Of a DNA stretch of 64,000 nucleotides, positions 1 through 8,908 are shown piece after piece; position 1 is the first letter of the stretch, and the number at the start of each line of letters is the position of its first letter. Below the pieces are notes generated by a model. It was not told the DNA's origin and made no database searches. It saw only the letters and a list, made by a program, of their open reading frames with translations. Source of the DNA: JAMXLO01 sp963749575 (GTDB lineage: Bacteria; Pseudomonadota; Alphaproteobacteria; Acetobacterales; Acetobacteraceae); the NCBI GenBank assembly GCA_963749575.1, contig CAVVNM010000008.1, forward strand, positions 450,454-514,453. The letters are read 5' to 3'. The translations under genes were made by a program, and so were the position numbers.

Positions 1-1258
1 CGATGTAGGGTGGCGCGACGATGACATGGTCGCCTGACTTGCCGTCGGTCGTGCCGCCCATTGGATAGATCGCCAGCCCGCGTGCCAGCGCCTCGCGTTT
101 CACCCGTTCGTTCATCGCCAGCTTCGGGTCGAACACCTGCTTCGTGGCTCGATCGGTGACGAACTCCAGTGCCCAGAACAGGCCGCGGCCGCGAATATCG
201 CCGACATGGCGGTGGTTGCCGAAGCGCTCGATCAGCGCGGTCTCCAGTCGGGCGCCCATGGCGCGGACGTTCTCCAGCAGATTGTCGTCGCGGATGATGC
301 GCTGCACCTCGAGTGCGGCGGCGCAGGCGACCGGATGCGCCTGGTAGGTATGGCCGTGCATGAACCCACCGGAGCCGGCATTGAGTGCATCGACGATCCT
401 GCCGCCGATCAGCACGCCGCCAATCGGCTGGTAGCCACCGCCGAGGCCCTTCGCGACCACCTGAAGGTCGGGCGCGATGGCTTCCTGCTGCCAGGCGTGC
501 ATCGTGCCGGTGCGGCCCATGCCGCACATCACTTCGTCCAGGATCAGCAGCGCGCCATGCCGGTCGCAGATCTCACGCACGCGGCGGAAGTAGCCGGGGA
601 GCGCGGCGACGCAGCCGGTGGTGGCGCCGACCACAGGTTCAGCGATGAACGCGATCACCGTGTCGGGGCCTATGCGTTGGAATTCCGCCTCCAACTCGGC
701 CGCCAGCCGGTCGACATACTGCCGGTCGGTCTCATCGTCGCGTTGGAAACGATAGGCGAAGCACGGCGAGACCAGGCTGAACGCCGGCGCAAGAATTGGC
801 TCGTACAGTGCCCGCCGCATCATGTTGCCGCCGGCACCGAGCGCGCCGAGTGTGTTGCCGTGATAGCTCTGGCGCCGTGCAATGAAGCGGGTACGCCGAG
901 GCTGGCGGATCTCGACGAAATACTGCCGCGCCAGCTTCAGCGCCGCTTCGGTGCCCTCGGAGCCGGACGAGCAAAAATAGGCGCGGGTCAGGCCGCCGGG
1001 TTCGCCGTCCAACACGATATGCGCAAGGTCCTCGGCCGGCTGGCTGCTGAATGTGCCGGTATGCGCGTAGGCCATCGTGGCGGCCTGGTTGCCGATGGCT
1101 GAGGCGATGCGCTGATTGCCGTGGCCGAGACAGGCCACCGCAGCGCCGCCGGAGCCGTCGATGACGCGCTTGCCGTCGGCGAGCTGAAGATAAATGCCCT
1201 CGCCGCCAACCGCGGTCGGCGGGATGGCACCGGAGCGATGCAGGACCCGGCTGGTCAT
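1..1258 (-). CDS. Class III PLP-dependent aminotransferase, 3' end cut by the window edge
   Basis: The minus frame stays open from the ATG at 1258 to the left edge, so about 419 codons are visible and the C-terminus is missing. It is a fold-type I omega-aminotransferase of the class III family, moving an amino group between an amine or omega-amino acid and a keto acid. Visible family marks are a glycine-rich cofactor loop (CSSGSEG), the LLILDEV segment with the PLP-contacting aspartate, VVAKGLGGGY with the Schiff-base lysine, and FMHGHTYQAHP near the end. The substrate cannot be told from the sequence. No strong Shine-Dalgarno sits before the ATG. No neighbour on the same strand is close enough to suggest an operon. 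Confidence 0.9.
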   Translation of the reverse strand, partial: MTSRVLHRSGAIPPTAVGGEGIYLQLADGKRVIDGSGGAAVACLGHGNQRIASAIGNQAATMAYAHTGTFSSQPAEDLAHIVLDGEPGGLTRAYFCSSGSEGTEAALKLARQYFVEIRQPRRTRFIARRQSYHGNTLGALGAGGNMMRRALYEPILAPAFSLVSPCFAYRFQRDDETDRQYVDRLAAELEAEFQRIGPDTVIAFIAEPVVGATTGCVAALPGYFRRVREICDRHGALLILDEVMCGMGRTGTMHAWQQEAIAPDLQVVAKGLGGGYQPIGGVLIGGRIVDALNAGSGGFMHGHTYQAHPVACAAALEVQRIIRDDNLLENVRAMGARLETALIERFGNHRHVGDIRGRGLFWALEFVTDRATKQVFDPKLAMNERVKREALARGLAIYPMGGTTDGKSGDHVIVAPPYI

Positions 1259-1613
1259 GTTCGGTCTCATATCAGATGGCGTTGCGTTGCGCAGGCATCA
1301 ATGGTCAGTGGCACGACGGTGATGGCAGGTCGAGTTCCTTCAGCAATGCACGAATTTACGTCTCGAGGCGCGGCAAGTCGTCTCGCACCGTCCGTTCCGT
1401 GAGGACCGCGGTATAGCTACGTATTCGCCCGACCGCATCGACAGCCGAACCCGCGCGGGTTGCCTGCACAATGCACCGCGACCGTGTCTCGGACGGCGTG
1501 ACAATGCTGGTCAAGCAGGACTGATGGTCTCACGACGACACAGGATCCTTGCAGCCACCGTGCCGCTTCATTGTCACTGACGGCGGGGAAAGTCACCCCC
1601 TGCGCACCCGAAT
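1259..1613. other. Intergenic, no gene recognised
   Basis: About 355 bases between two minus-strand genes. The short open frames on both strands have no recognisable protein features. No convincing terminator or promoter was seen. Confidence 0.5.
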
Positions 1614-2162
1614 TCAAATGGAGCTTCCCTCGCTGCTCCGCCAGACCTCGCCCAGCAGGGCGTTGCTCGGCAGTGCCGGATCCAGGACCTTGCGCGCGGT
1701 CACGGCACCGGCGACCGGCAGACCCTGCGGATCAAGCAGCCCGATCTGCACCAGCACCGATGCCTGATCCCAATAGATGTGTTCGTGCGCCACCAGGCCG
1801 TCGCGAAACTGCACGATCGCCACCAGCGGTACCTCGACAATTCGCCCGGTGGGGGCGATGCCCGGCAACATCCAGTCGATCGTTGCGGTGTGGGTGAAGC
1901 GGAAGATCACCTCGTCCACGATGCGATCGGCGCCGATGGTGCGGCTGACCGGTATCATCGTCGTATCCGGTGGATTCGCGCCGATGAAATGATACCGGTA
2001 GAAGCGCTTGAGCTGATCATGCCCGACGCCCCCGGCCATCGTGGGGATGTGGTTCACGTAGGGCGACGCCACCATCGTCGCCATCGTCGCGTCGACGTCG
2101 CGGGTCTCGAACTCGTACCGACAATGCGCCTCCCAGAGCACCGCGAGATCGTGTTCGGGCAT
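1614..2162 (-). CDS. NTF2-like / SnoaL-like small protein
   Basis: A 182-residue protein with the pattern of the SnoaL/NTF2-like alpha+beta barrel fold: an N-terminal helix (LAVLWEAHCRYEFE), a central run with VNHIPTMAGG and FYRYHFIG, and strands VDEVIFRFTHT and VPLVAIVQFRDGLVAHEHIYWD. Such proteins are small enzymes (cyclases, isomerases) or binding proteins. I chose the ATG at 2162, eight bases after the stop of the upstream monooxygenase; the longer ATG at 2240 would run back into that gene. The tight spacing implies co-transcription with the flavin monooxygenase, so it may act on the same substrate or product. That last point is inference. Confidence 0.75.
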   Translation of the reverse strand: MPEHDLAVLWEAHCRYEFETRDVDATMATMVASPYVNHIPTMAGGVGHDQLKRFYRYHFIGANPPDTTMIPVSRTIGADRIVDEVIFRFTHTATIDWMLPGIAPTGRIVEVPLVAIVQFRDGLVAHEHIYWDQASVLVQIGLLDPQGLPVAGAVTARKVLDPALPSNALLGEVWRSSEGSSI

Positions 2163-2170
2163 TTGTGCCG

Positions 2171-3256
2171 CTACGACGGCTTCAGGTGTGCCACGCGCGG
2201 CCCCACCTCCTCGGTCAACAAACGCAGCGAGTTGTGCCATGCCTGCGGGTTGTCGGCATAGTCGAAGCCGAACACCAGCAGGCCACCGAAGCCGCCCGCC
2301 TCGCGGTAGATGCGCTCCAGCTTCTCAGCCACCGTCGCCGGCGAGCCGATCAGCCAGTTGTGCTGCGCGCAGTACTCCGGTGTCACGTCGGAATCTGCGA
2401 CGTTCGGATCGTGCTTGAGGTACTCGAGGAATCCGAAATTGCCGAGTAGCGGCAGGAAATACTCGCGCATCATCCGTCCCATCATGCCGCCCGCCGACAG
2501 GCGCCACGCCGCCTCGTCCGTGTCGGCGACGAACACCTCACGGACCAGCCGCCAGTCGCGACGGTGCGGCGTCCGCCCGGTACGTGCCGCGCCGATCTCC
2601 ACCGCCTCCCAGTGGCTCGCCACGTAGGCCGGATTGAGATTGAGGCTGAGCGGCAGGAACCCCTTCTCGCCCGCCAGCTTCAGCGTGTCCGACTGCTTCG
2701 AGAAGCCGGCAACGCCGATCGGCGGATGCGGCTTCTGCAGTGGGTAGATATGCGGCTTGAGGAAGCCGAACATCGGCTCCGGCTTCGCCACCTTCCAGAA
2801 CTTTCCTTCGTAGGTGAAATGCGGCTCGTCGCCCCATAGGCGCAGGATGATGTCGAGCGCCTCGCGCGTCATCTCGCGGTTGACGCCGGCGGTGCCGTCC
2901 ACCTGGAACATCGCCCAGTCGGTCGGCAGCCCCGACGCGGCGACGCCGAAATTCAGCCGCCCGCCGGAGAGGTGGTCCAGCATCGCCACGCGCGCGGCGA
3001 GTTCGGCGGGGTGGTGGTACGGCAGCAGGAACCCGCCCGGCCCGATACGCAGGCGCTTGGTCTGCAGCAGCGCCTGCGCGATCAACAGGTCCGGCGAGGG
3101 ATGCGGTTCCCACGGCGCGGTGTAGTGCTCGCCGATCCATGCCTCGGCATAGCCGAGTTCGTCCAGCCAGCGCAGCGTTTGCAGGTCCCAGTCGTGGCCG
3201 GCCTTCAGCCCTCGCTCTGGTGGATGGGAGGGCATGGCGAAATAACCGAATTCCAT
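2171..3256 (-). CDS. LLM-class flavin-dependent oxidoreductase
   Basis: A 361-residue bacterial-luciferase-like (LLM) TIM-barrel protein, which would use reduced FMN supplied by a separate reductase to oxidise an organic substrate. Visible marks are the N-terminal strand MEFGYFAMP, the WIGEHYTAPW segment typical of this subgroup, the barrel motif RLRIGPGGFLLPYHHP and the LDHLSGGRLNFGVAASG region. The start is well supported by AGGAGG upstream of the ATG. It is followed eight bases later by the NTF2-like gene. The substrate is not evident. Length is normal for the family and no frame break was seen. Confidence 0.9.
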   Translation of the reverse strand: MEFGYFAMPSHPPERGLKAGHDWDLQTLRWLDELGYAEAWIGEHYTAPWEPHPSPDLLIAQALLQTKRLRIGPGGFLLPYHHPAELAARVAMLDHLSGGRLNFGVAASGLPTDWAMFQVDGTAGVNREMTREALDIILRLWGDEPHFTYEGKFWKVAKPEPMFGFLKPHIYPLQKPHPPIGVAGFSKQSDTLKLAGEKGFLPLSLNLNPAYVASHWEAVEIGAARTGRTPHRRDWRLVREVFVADTDEAAWRLSAGGMMGRMMREYFLPLLGNFGFLEYLKHDPNVADSDVTPEYCAQHNWLIGSPATVAEKLERIYREAGGFGGLLVFGFDYADNPQAWHNSLRLLTEEVGPRVAHLKPS

Positions 3257-3721
3257 GGCGGTTCCTCCTTGCCTGGTGGGGTCAAGCTACACCGATCGGC
3301 GGCGCAGTGGCCACTGGCGGCGGCTGGAATCATATCGGCTGCCTTCACGCGCTGCGAGAACCGAGGGGTCGCAATCGTCACCGCGATCGCCTGCTTCCGC
3401 AGCGGCCGCGAGCCACGATCATGCGCGCACGCCGATCCGCATTCGATTCAGCGGCTTGCCGCGCTCAGCAGACACAGTGGCCGCGCATCCGAGGCAGCAT
3501 GGTGATGTCCTATTTCAGGTTCACCGCGGGACTTCGAGCGTTTCAATTGTTTCCCGGTCGCTGACGATTGCCGAAGGATCGTCCGGGGGAGCCGCATTGA
3601 GACCACCGATCGGTCAAGAAAATCCGCCTGACGTCACGGCATGATCTGAACCTGCCATGATGCGCGCAACCTGGCGCTGGCCGAGTATCGCGACGCCGAC
3701 CTGAACACGCGCACCAGCACC
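3257..3721. other. Intergenic, no gene recognised
   Basis: About 465 bases. A short plus-strand stretch near 3658-3718 reads like protein (RNLALAEYRDADLNTRTS), but it has no start, no length and no family I can name. The rest shows nothing. Confidence 0.4.
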
Positions 3722-4913
3722 TCACACCGCACCGCATTCCCGCAATCGAGCGACCTCATCGGCAGAGTAGCCAAGCTCCGCCAGCAGCGTCGCTGTGTGC
3801 TCTCCAAGCTTGGGTGCCGGCCCGCGCACCGGCAGCGGCGCCCCATCAACGTGCAGCGCCGAGCCGAGCAGAGACACGGCGCCATGCCCCGGATGCTCAA
3901 CAGTCCGCACTGCCTGCTGATCGATCACCTGAGGATCATTGAACACCTGCTCCAGGTTCATCACCTGTGAGCATGGCACGCCGGCCTCGTTCAGCACGCG
4001 AATCCAGTGCGCACTGGTTTGGTGCAACGTGAATGCCTCGATCTCCGCATTGATTGCGGCGCGGTGCTCGGCACGCAGCGCGTTGGTAGCGAACTCCGGG
4101 CGCTCGAGCAGTGCCTCGGCACCGAGCCCGCGCAGCAGACGCCGGTACATCGCCTCGCCCGCCGGGGCAATGGCGATCTCACCATCGGCGGTACAGGAAC
4201 AGCCCGTACGGCGAGCCGATCGGATGGTCGTTGCCGGTACGCTGCGGCAGCTTGCCGGTGGCCAGGTAATCGGTCGCCATGAAGCTCAGAAGGCTGATCA
4301 GTCCGCCGGTCAGGCTGACCGAGACCGACCCGCCCTCACCCGTCCGCCCCTCGCGCAGCAGTCCGGCGACGATGCCGAGAGCCGCATAGAGGCCGGCGAC
4401 CAGGTCGCTCACCGGCGGGCCGGACCGCATCGGCGGCTGGTCGGGGGCGCCGTTCACGCTCATGAAGCCGCTCATCGCCTGGGCGATGAAGTCGAAGCTG
4501 GGGCGGTCGCGATACGGGCCGGTGGTGCCGAAGCCGGTGATGCTGCCGCGCACCAGGCGCGGGTTGAGTTCATGCAGCCGCGCCTCCGAGAAGCCCATCG
4601 CGGCGAGTACGCCAGGGCGGTAGTTGTCGATCAGCACGTCGCTTTGCGTGATCAGCCGCGTCAGGATGTCACGCCCCTCCGCCGAGCGGAGGTTCAGCGT
4701 GATCGAGCGTTTGTTGCGGTTGTAGTTGGCGAAATACCAGGACAGGCCGTTCCTGCCCGCACCCTGATGGCGCACCGTATCGCCCTCGCCGGGCGTCTCC
4801 ACCTTGACGATGTCGGCGCCCAGATCGCCCAGCAGCATGGAACAGAACGGACCGGACAGCACGCGGGTGAGATCGGCCACGCGGATGCCGGCGAGCGGCA
4901 GGGATGTGCGCAT
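3722..4913 (-). CDS. CaiB/BaiF family III CoA-transferase, frameshifted
   Basis: The family transfers CoA between carboxylic acids through an enzyme aspartyl-CoA intermediate. The first part (4913 to about 4196) carries the family start LAGIRVADLTRVLSGPF, the GADIVKVE segment, and SGFMSVNGAPDQPP. The second part (to 3722) carries MYRRLLRGLG, the AHWIRVLNEAGVPCSQV segment and the C-terminal domain. The frames meet near 4195: removing one base restores LFRTADGEIAIAP across the join and gives about 396 residues, normal for the family. The reading is therefore one gene with a +1 insertion, either a sequence error or a recent pseudogene. Substrate unknown. Confidence 0.8.
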
Positions 4914-5383
4914 TTGGTTCCTAGACCACCGGTACCATCAGGCTCGCGACCGCCGGTTCTCGGTCGCTTTCGCCAGCTACGCCATGGCGTCGCCGCACCG
5001 GGAGTGGTCCCGGCGTCCAACGAGAAATGACGATGAGTGCGACCAACATCCACGACTGCCAGGCGATCCGCAACACGGTGCAGCACGATCGCGGCGGCGC
5101 CAAGATGGGCAAAGGCGATATGATGACCCCCGCGTTCCACGCCGACGCGACGATCTCAGAACCGGGCGTCCGCAACCGGGAAGCGCCTGCATGGATGTTC
5201 GGCCCACAGCGGCGGCAGTCAGGGGCCTGCGGAGCCGCTGCCTTGGAGTCGACTGGACACATCGCCGACGGCGTCGGCATGCTCGGGGCAGAGCAGGCAA
5301 TCGGCTGGTGGCGCAGGGGCTCCGCCGACCGGCGGCCGAGGGTCGATGCGCGATCCGCGATGAATAACGCGGGAGGAGAAACA
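4914..5383. other. Intergenic region upstream of the MHS transporter
   Basis: About 470 bases between divergent genes. It holds a possible gene remnant (see 5027-5170). By an accident of frame it stays open into the transporter gene, so a naive call would extend that gene by over 100 codons. Confidence 0.5.
5027..5170 (+). pseudogene. Possible remnant of an NTF2-like (lumazine-binding-type) protein
   Basis: The first 45 codons read MTMSATNIHDCQAI, then KMGKGDMMTPAFHADATI. This resembles the start of small NTF2-like proteins in which a helix is followed by an AFHxDATI segment. The similarity ends there and nothing of the remaining fold follows, so it looks like a truncated fragment rather than a working gene. 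The comparison is from memory of the family. Confidence 0.35.
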
Positions 5384-6793
5384 ATGTCCACGCCCACCGA
5401 ACATGAGCCGCATGGCGTGCATCAGACCCGCAAGGCTGCCGCCAGCGGCTGGATCGGATCTGCGCTCGAATACTATGACTTCTTCATCTATGCCTCCGCC
5501 GCTGCGCTGGTGTTCCCGCAGATCTTCTTCCCGTCAGACAATCCCACGGTCGCGATCGTCGCATCTCTGGCGACTTATGGCGTCGGTTATGTGGCACGGC
5601 CGGTCGGCGCCTTTTTTCTGGGACATTGGGGCGACACGCACGGGCGAAAGACTGTGCTGCTGGTGTGCATGTTTCTGATGGGCATCTCGACGATGGCTGT
5701 CGGCGTGCTGCCGACGTACCAGCAGGTCGGCATTCTCGCACCGGTCCTCCTCGTCGCGCTCCGCCTCATCCAGGGTTTCGCGGTCGCCGGAGAGATCTCA
5801 GGGGCCAGCTCGATGATTCTCGAACACGCACCGTTTGGGCGGCGCGGTTATTACGCCAGCTTCTCGCTTCAGGGGGTGCAGGCCGGACAGATCTTCGCCG
5901 CCGCGGTATTCCTGCCGCTCGCGTACTTCCTGCCCCCGGCAGCATTCAACTCCTGGGGATGGCGCGTGCCGTTCCTGCTCAGCGTCATTGTGATCATCGC
6001 CGGCTACATCATACGCCGCGAGGTCGCTGAAACTCCCGCCTTCGCCGAGGAGGGCGAGCATGGCGGGGTCCCCAAGACGCCGATCCTTGAGGCCTTCAGG
6101 TATCATTGGCCGGACATGCTGCGGGTCATCTGCATGGCACTGATGAATGTTGTCCCGGTGGTCGCCACGATCTTCGGCGGCGCCTACGCGGTACAGGCGG
6201 CGTATGGGATTCGGTTTCCGAGTGCGGTCTATCTGTGGATACCGGTGCTAGGCAACATCCTGGCGGTTATCATCATTCCTCTGGTCGGCAACCTGTCGGA
6301 CTCGATCGGCCGCCGTCCCCTGATCGTGGCAGGCGCGCTCGGCTCGGGGCTGCTCTCCTTTTTTTATCTTTACGCCATCAGCATTGCCAATGTGCCGCTG
6401 GCAATCCTGATGTCGCTGCTCATGTGGGGCGTCATTTATCAGGGTTACAACGCCATTTTTCCAAGCTTCTATCCCGAGCTGTTCCCCACCAGCACCCGGG
6501 TCACGGCGATGGCCATCGCGCAGAACATCGGCACGACCATCACCGCCCTGTTGCCGGCGCTGTTCGCGATAGTCGCACCACCCGGCTCCAGGAACATCCC
6601 GCTGACCATCGGCGCGATCGCGTTCGGCGTGACGATCATCGCAGCGCTTGCGGCCTTGAGTGCCCGCGAGACCTATCGCATCCACCTCAACGATCTCGGC
6701 AACGCCAGCGCGGTGCCCGTCGACAAGAAGGATTACGACAGGATGCGAGCTGACCTCGCCGGCGCCGGCGCATCGGCGAGCGCACCCGCATGA
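5384..6793 (+). CDS. MFS transporter of the metabolite:H+ symporter (MHS) family
   Basis: A 469-residue, 12-helix proton symporter. MHS marks are visible: WIGSALEYYDFFIYASAAAL near the start, GALFLGH-type GAFFLGHWGDTHGRKTVL in the first cytoplasmic loop, the RLIQGFAVAGE segment in helix 4-5 and DSIGRRPLI in the second half. The ATG at 5384 follows GGGAGGAGAAAC; the frame upstream is open but lacks family features. MHS members carry shikimate, alpha-ketoglutarate, proline/betaine or aromatic acids. The next genes process shikimate-pathway acids, so a shikimate or quinate uptake role (ShiA-like) is the best inference. Confidence 0.9.
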   Translation: MSTPTEHEPHGVHQTRKAAASGWIGSALEYYDFFIYASAAALVFPQIFFPSDNPTVAIVASLATYGVGYVARPVGAFFLGHWGDTHGRKTVLLVCMFLMGISTMAVGVLPTYQQVGILAPVLLVALRLIQGFAVAGEISGASSMILEHAPFGRRGYYASFSLQGVQAGQIFAAAVFLPLAYFLPPAAFNSWGWRVPFLLSVIVIIAGYIIRREVAETPAFAEEGEHGGVPKTPILEAFRYHWPDMLRVICMALMNVVPVVATIFGGAYAVQAAYGIRFPSAVYLWIPVLGNILAVIIIPLVGNLSDSIGRRPLIVAGALGSGLLSFFYLYAISIANVPLAILMSLLMWGVIYQGYNAIFPSFYPELFPTSTRVTAMAIAQNIGTTITALLPALFAIVAPPGSRNIPLTIGAIAFGVTIIAALAALSARETYRIHLNDLGNASAVPVDKKDYDRMRADLAGAGASASAPA

Positions 6794-6812
6794 GCCAGCA
6801 GGAGGCCTGCTG

Positions 6813-6899
6813 ATGAGTGACGAGGCACGCGACACGGCGCAGGCCATCGTGGATGCCACCGCGGCCGCGCAACCACGACGGGAGATCGATGGTGGCTGA
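6813..6899 (+). CDS. Possible 28-residue leader or small protein
   Basis: A 28-codon frame (MSDEARDTAQAIVDAT...) begins with an ATG six bases after a perfect AGGAGG. It ends 8 bases inside the next gene, overlapping its ATG at 6889. The strong ribosome site with a short frame that overlaps the following start is the arrangement expected of translational coupling. The residues match nothing I know. It may be a genuine small protein, a coupling leader, or the true ribosome site of an upstream-shifted start. Confidence 0.4.
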   Translation: MSDEARDTAQAIVDATAAAQPRREIDGG

Positions 6900-8793
6900 G
6901 GTCAAGCCGACCATGATCCGATCGGCCGTCCCGTTGCGGAAATGCATCGCGACTGTGGCGCTGAGCGGGACCCTGCGTGACAAGCTGGAGGCCTGCGCCG
7001 CGGTTGGCTTCGACGGTGTCGAGATCATGGAAGCCGATCTGTTGACATTCGAGGGCTTGCCCGCCGACGTTCGCAAGATCTGCGACGATCTTGGACTGAC
7101 GATCGAGATCTACCAACCATTCCGCGATTTCGAGGCGATGCCGGATCCGCAGCGTGCTCGAAACCTGGAGCGTGCGGAACGCAAGTTCGATGTCATGCAG
7201 GCTTTGGGCGCCAGCCTTGTGCTGGTGTGCAGCAACACACAGGCTGCCGCGATCGATGACGATTCCCGCGTAGCGGCCGACCTGGTGGAAATGGCTGAAC
7301 GCGCGGCGCGGCGTGGCCTGCGGGTTGGCTTCGAGGCGTTGAGCTGGGCGCGGCACGTCAATCGCTGGGGCCATGCCTGGCGCATCGTGCAGCAGGCGGC
7401 CCATCCGGCGCTAGGGCTGATCGTGGACTCCTTCCATACCCTGTGTCTCGGCGACGACCCGTCCGGCATTGCGCAGGTGCCTGCCGAGAAGCTGTTCTTC
7501 GTGCAGATGGCAGACGCTCCGAGGTTGTCCATGGACGTGCTGAGCTGGAGCCGCCACTTCCGCAATTTCCCCGGCCAAGGCGATCTCGACGTGACCGGCT
7601 TCATGCGGGCAGTGCTGGCCTCCGGCTACGTCGGGCCGTTGTCGCTCGAGGTATTCAACGACGACTTCCGCGCCGCCCCCGGTCGCTTCGTTGCACGTGA
7701 CGGGCTGCGTTCGCTGATCCTGACCGAGGCCGATGCTGCCGGCGGCGCAGGCCTGCCCGCAGTCCCCGATCTGGGCGGCGTGGAGTTTCTGGAATTTGCG
7801 GTGGATGAGATGACCGGCCCGGAGCTTGCGAGCTTCCTGCAGAGGCTCGGCTTTCACCGCGCCGGCCGGCATCGCTCGAAAGCCGTCGATCTGTATCGCA
7901 ATGGCGGTGTCAACCTGGTGTTGAACTCGGAGCAGGACAGTGCCGCGGCGGAACACTTCCACCTGCACGGTCCCTCAGTCTGCGCCATCGCGATACGCGT
8001 GGACGACGCCGATCGCGCGCAGGCGCGGGCCCGCGCACTGCTGTGTCCGGACTGGCAGGAGCCGATCGGCAAGGGCGAGCGGCGCATCCCCGCGCTGCGC
8101 GCACCGGATGGCACGCTGATCTACCTGGTGCAACCGGATACCGGCAAGCAGAGCTTCTGGGAGGATGATTTCGATCTGCTGCCCACGCCCGACGATGCGA
8201 CCCCTCTGCTCGGAATCGATCATGTGGTTCTGGCATTGCCGGCGGGACGCATGGCGTCATACGTGCTGTTCTGGCGTGCGCTGTTCGGACTGGTGCCGCA
8301 ACCCCAACGCGATACCGCTGATCCGTACGGCTTGGTGCACAGCCGTGCCCTGGTAAGTCCGAACGGGAAGGTCCGAATTGTGCTGAACGCGTCGGAAGGT
8401 CGGGGAACGCTGACTGGGCGGTTCGTCTCGGTCTACGCCGGCGCCGGCGTGCACCATGTGGCCTTTGCCACACCCGATATCATTCGTACCGCTCGCGAAC
8501 TTGAAATGCGCCAGGCGCCGCTGCTGCCGATGCCGAGCAACTTCTACGACGATGTTTCGGCGCGGTGGACGTTGGATGACCAGGCGCTGCACGAGCTGCA
8601 GGCGCATGGTCTGCTTTACGACCGCGACGAAACCGGCGAATTCCGACACCTCTACACCGACGCCTTCCATGACCGGTTCTTCTTCGAGGCTGTGCAGCGA
8701 CAGGCCGGATATTCCGGCTTCGGTGCCGACAACGCCTCCGTCCGAACCGCCGCACAGGCGCGGCAAAGTCCGGGTGCCACATACATGCTATGA
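6889..8793 (+). CDS. quiC1: Two-domain 3-dehydroshikimate dehydratase (QuiC1-like)
   Basis: A 634-residue protein with an N-terminal xylose-isomerase-like TIM barrel (residues about 10-280: GFDGVEIMEADLL, VGFEALSWARHVN, LIVDSFHTLC, PLSLEVFNDDFR) and a C-terminal 4-hydroxyphenylpyruvate-dioxygenase-like domain (about 290-620: LGFHRAGRHRSKAVDLYR, GVHHVAFATPDI). This fusion and length match bacterial QuiC1 enzymes, in which the barrel turns 3-dehydroshikimate into protocatechuate with a divalent metal. Family annotation is often only sugar phosphate isomerase/4-HPPD. I prefer the ATG at 6889 (GGGAG before it); the ATG at 6913 is possible. Neighbours for transport, dehydrogenation and PcaB support this role. 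Confidence 0.85.
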   Translation: MVAEVKPTMIRSAVPLRKCIATVALSGTLRDKLEACAAVGFDGVEIMEADLLTFEGLPADVRKICDDLGLTIEIYQPFRDFEAMPDPQRARNLERAERKFDVMQALGASLVLVCSNTQAAAIDDDSRVAADLVEMAERAARRGLRVGFEALSWARHVNRWGHAWRIVQQAAHPALGLIVDSFHTLCLGDDPSGIAQVPAEKLFFVQMADAPRLSMDVLSWSRHFRNFPGQGDLDVTGFMRAVLASGYVGPLSLEVFNDDFRAAPGRFVARDGLRSLILTEADAAGGAGLPAVPDLGGVEFLEFAVDEMTGPELASFLQRLGFHRAGRHRSKAVDLYRNGGVNLVLNSEQDSAAAEHFHLHGPSVCAIAIRVDDADRAQARARALLCPDWQEPIGKGERRIPALRAPDGTLIYLVQPDTGKQSFWEDDFDLLPTPDDATPLLGIDHVVLALPAGRMASYVLFWRALFGLVPQPQRDTADPYGLVHSRALVSPNGKVRIVLNASEGRGTLTGRFVSVYAGAGVHHVAFATPDIIRTARELEMRQAPLLPMPSNFYDDVSARWTLDDQALHELQAHGLLYDRDETGEFRHLYTDAFHDRFFFEAVQRQAGYSGFGADNASVRTAAQARQSPGATYML

Positions 8794-8813
8794 TCAGGAG
8801 GCCTGACTGATCC

Positions 8814-8895
8814 CGCGGTCCGGTGGCAGTCCTTGCTGGCGCGGCGCGAGCGTCACGACGGCAGCACCGTCTATGTGCTTGATAACCGGACCGCG
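8814..8895. repeat. 11-bp perfect inverted repeat with 60-base spacer
   Basis: The arms CGCGGTCCGGT (8814-8824) and ACCGGACCGCG (8885-8895) are exact reverse complements and flank the start region of the dehydrogenase gene. They could fold in the mRNA so that the right arm lies just before the ribosome site, or be two halves of a binding site. The spacer also encodes a short open frame (LLARRERHDGSTVYVLDN) ending just before the gene. Function unknown. Confidence 0.45.
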
Positions 8896-8908
8896 TAGGA
8901 GTGCAGTC

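Noticed and set aside
5027..6793. Longer start for the MHS transporter
   Set aside because: The first 119 codons have no transporter features, and a strong ribosome site precedes the ATG at 5384.
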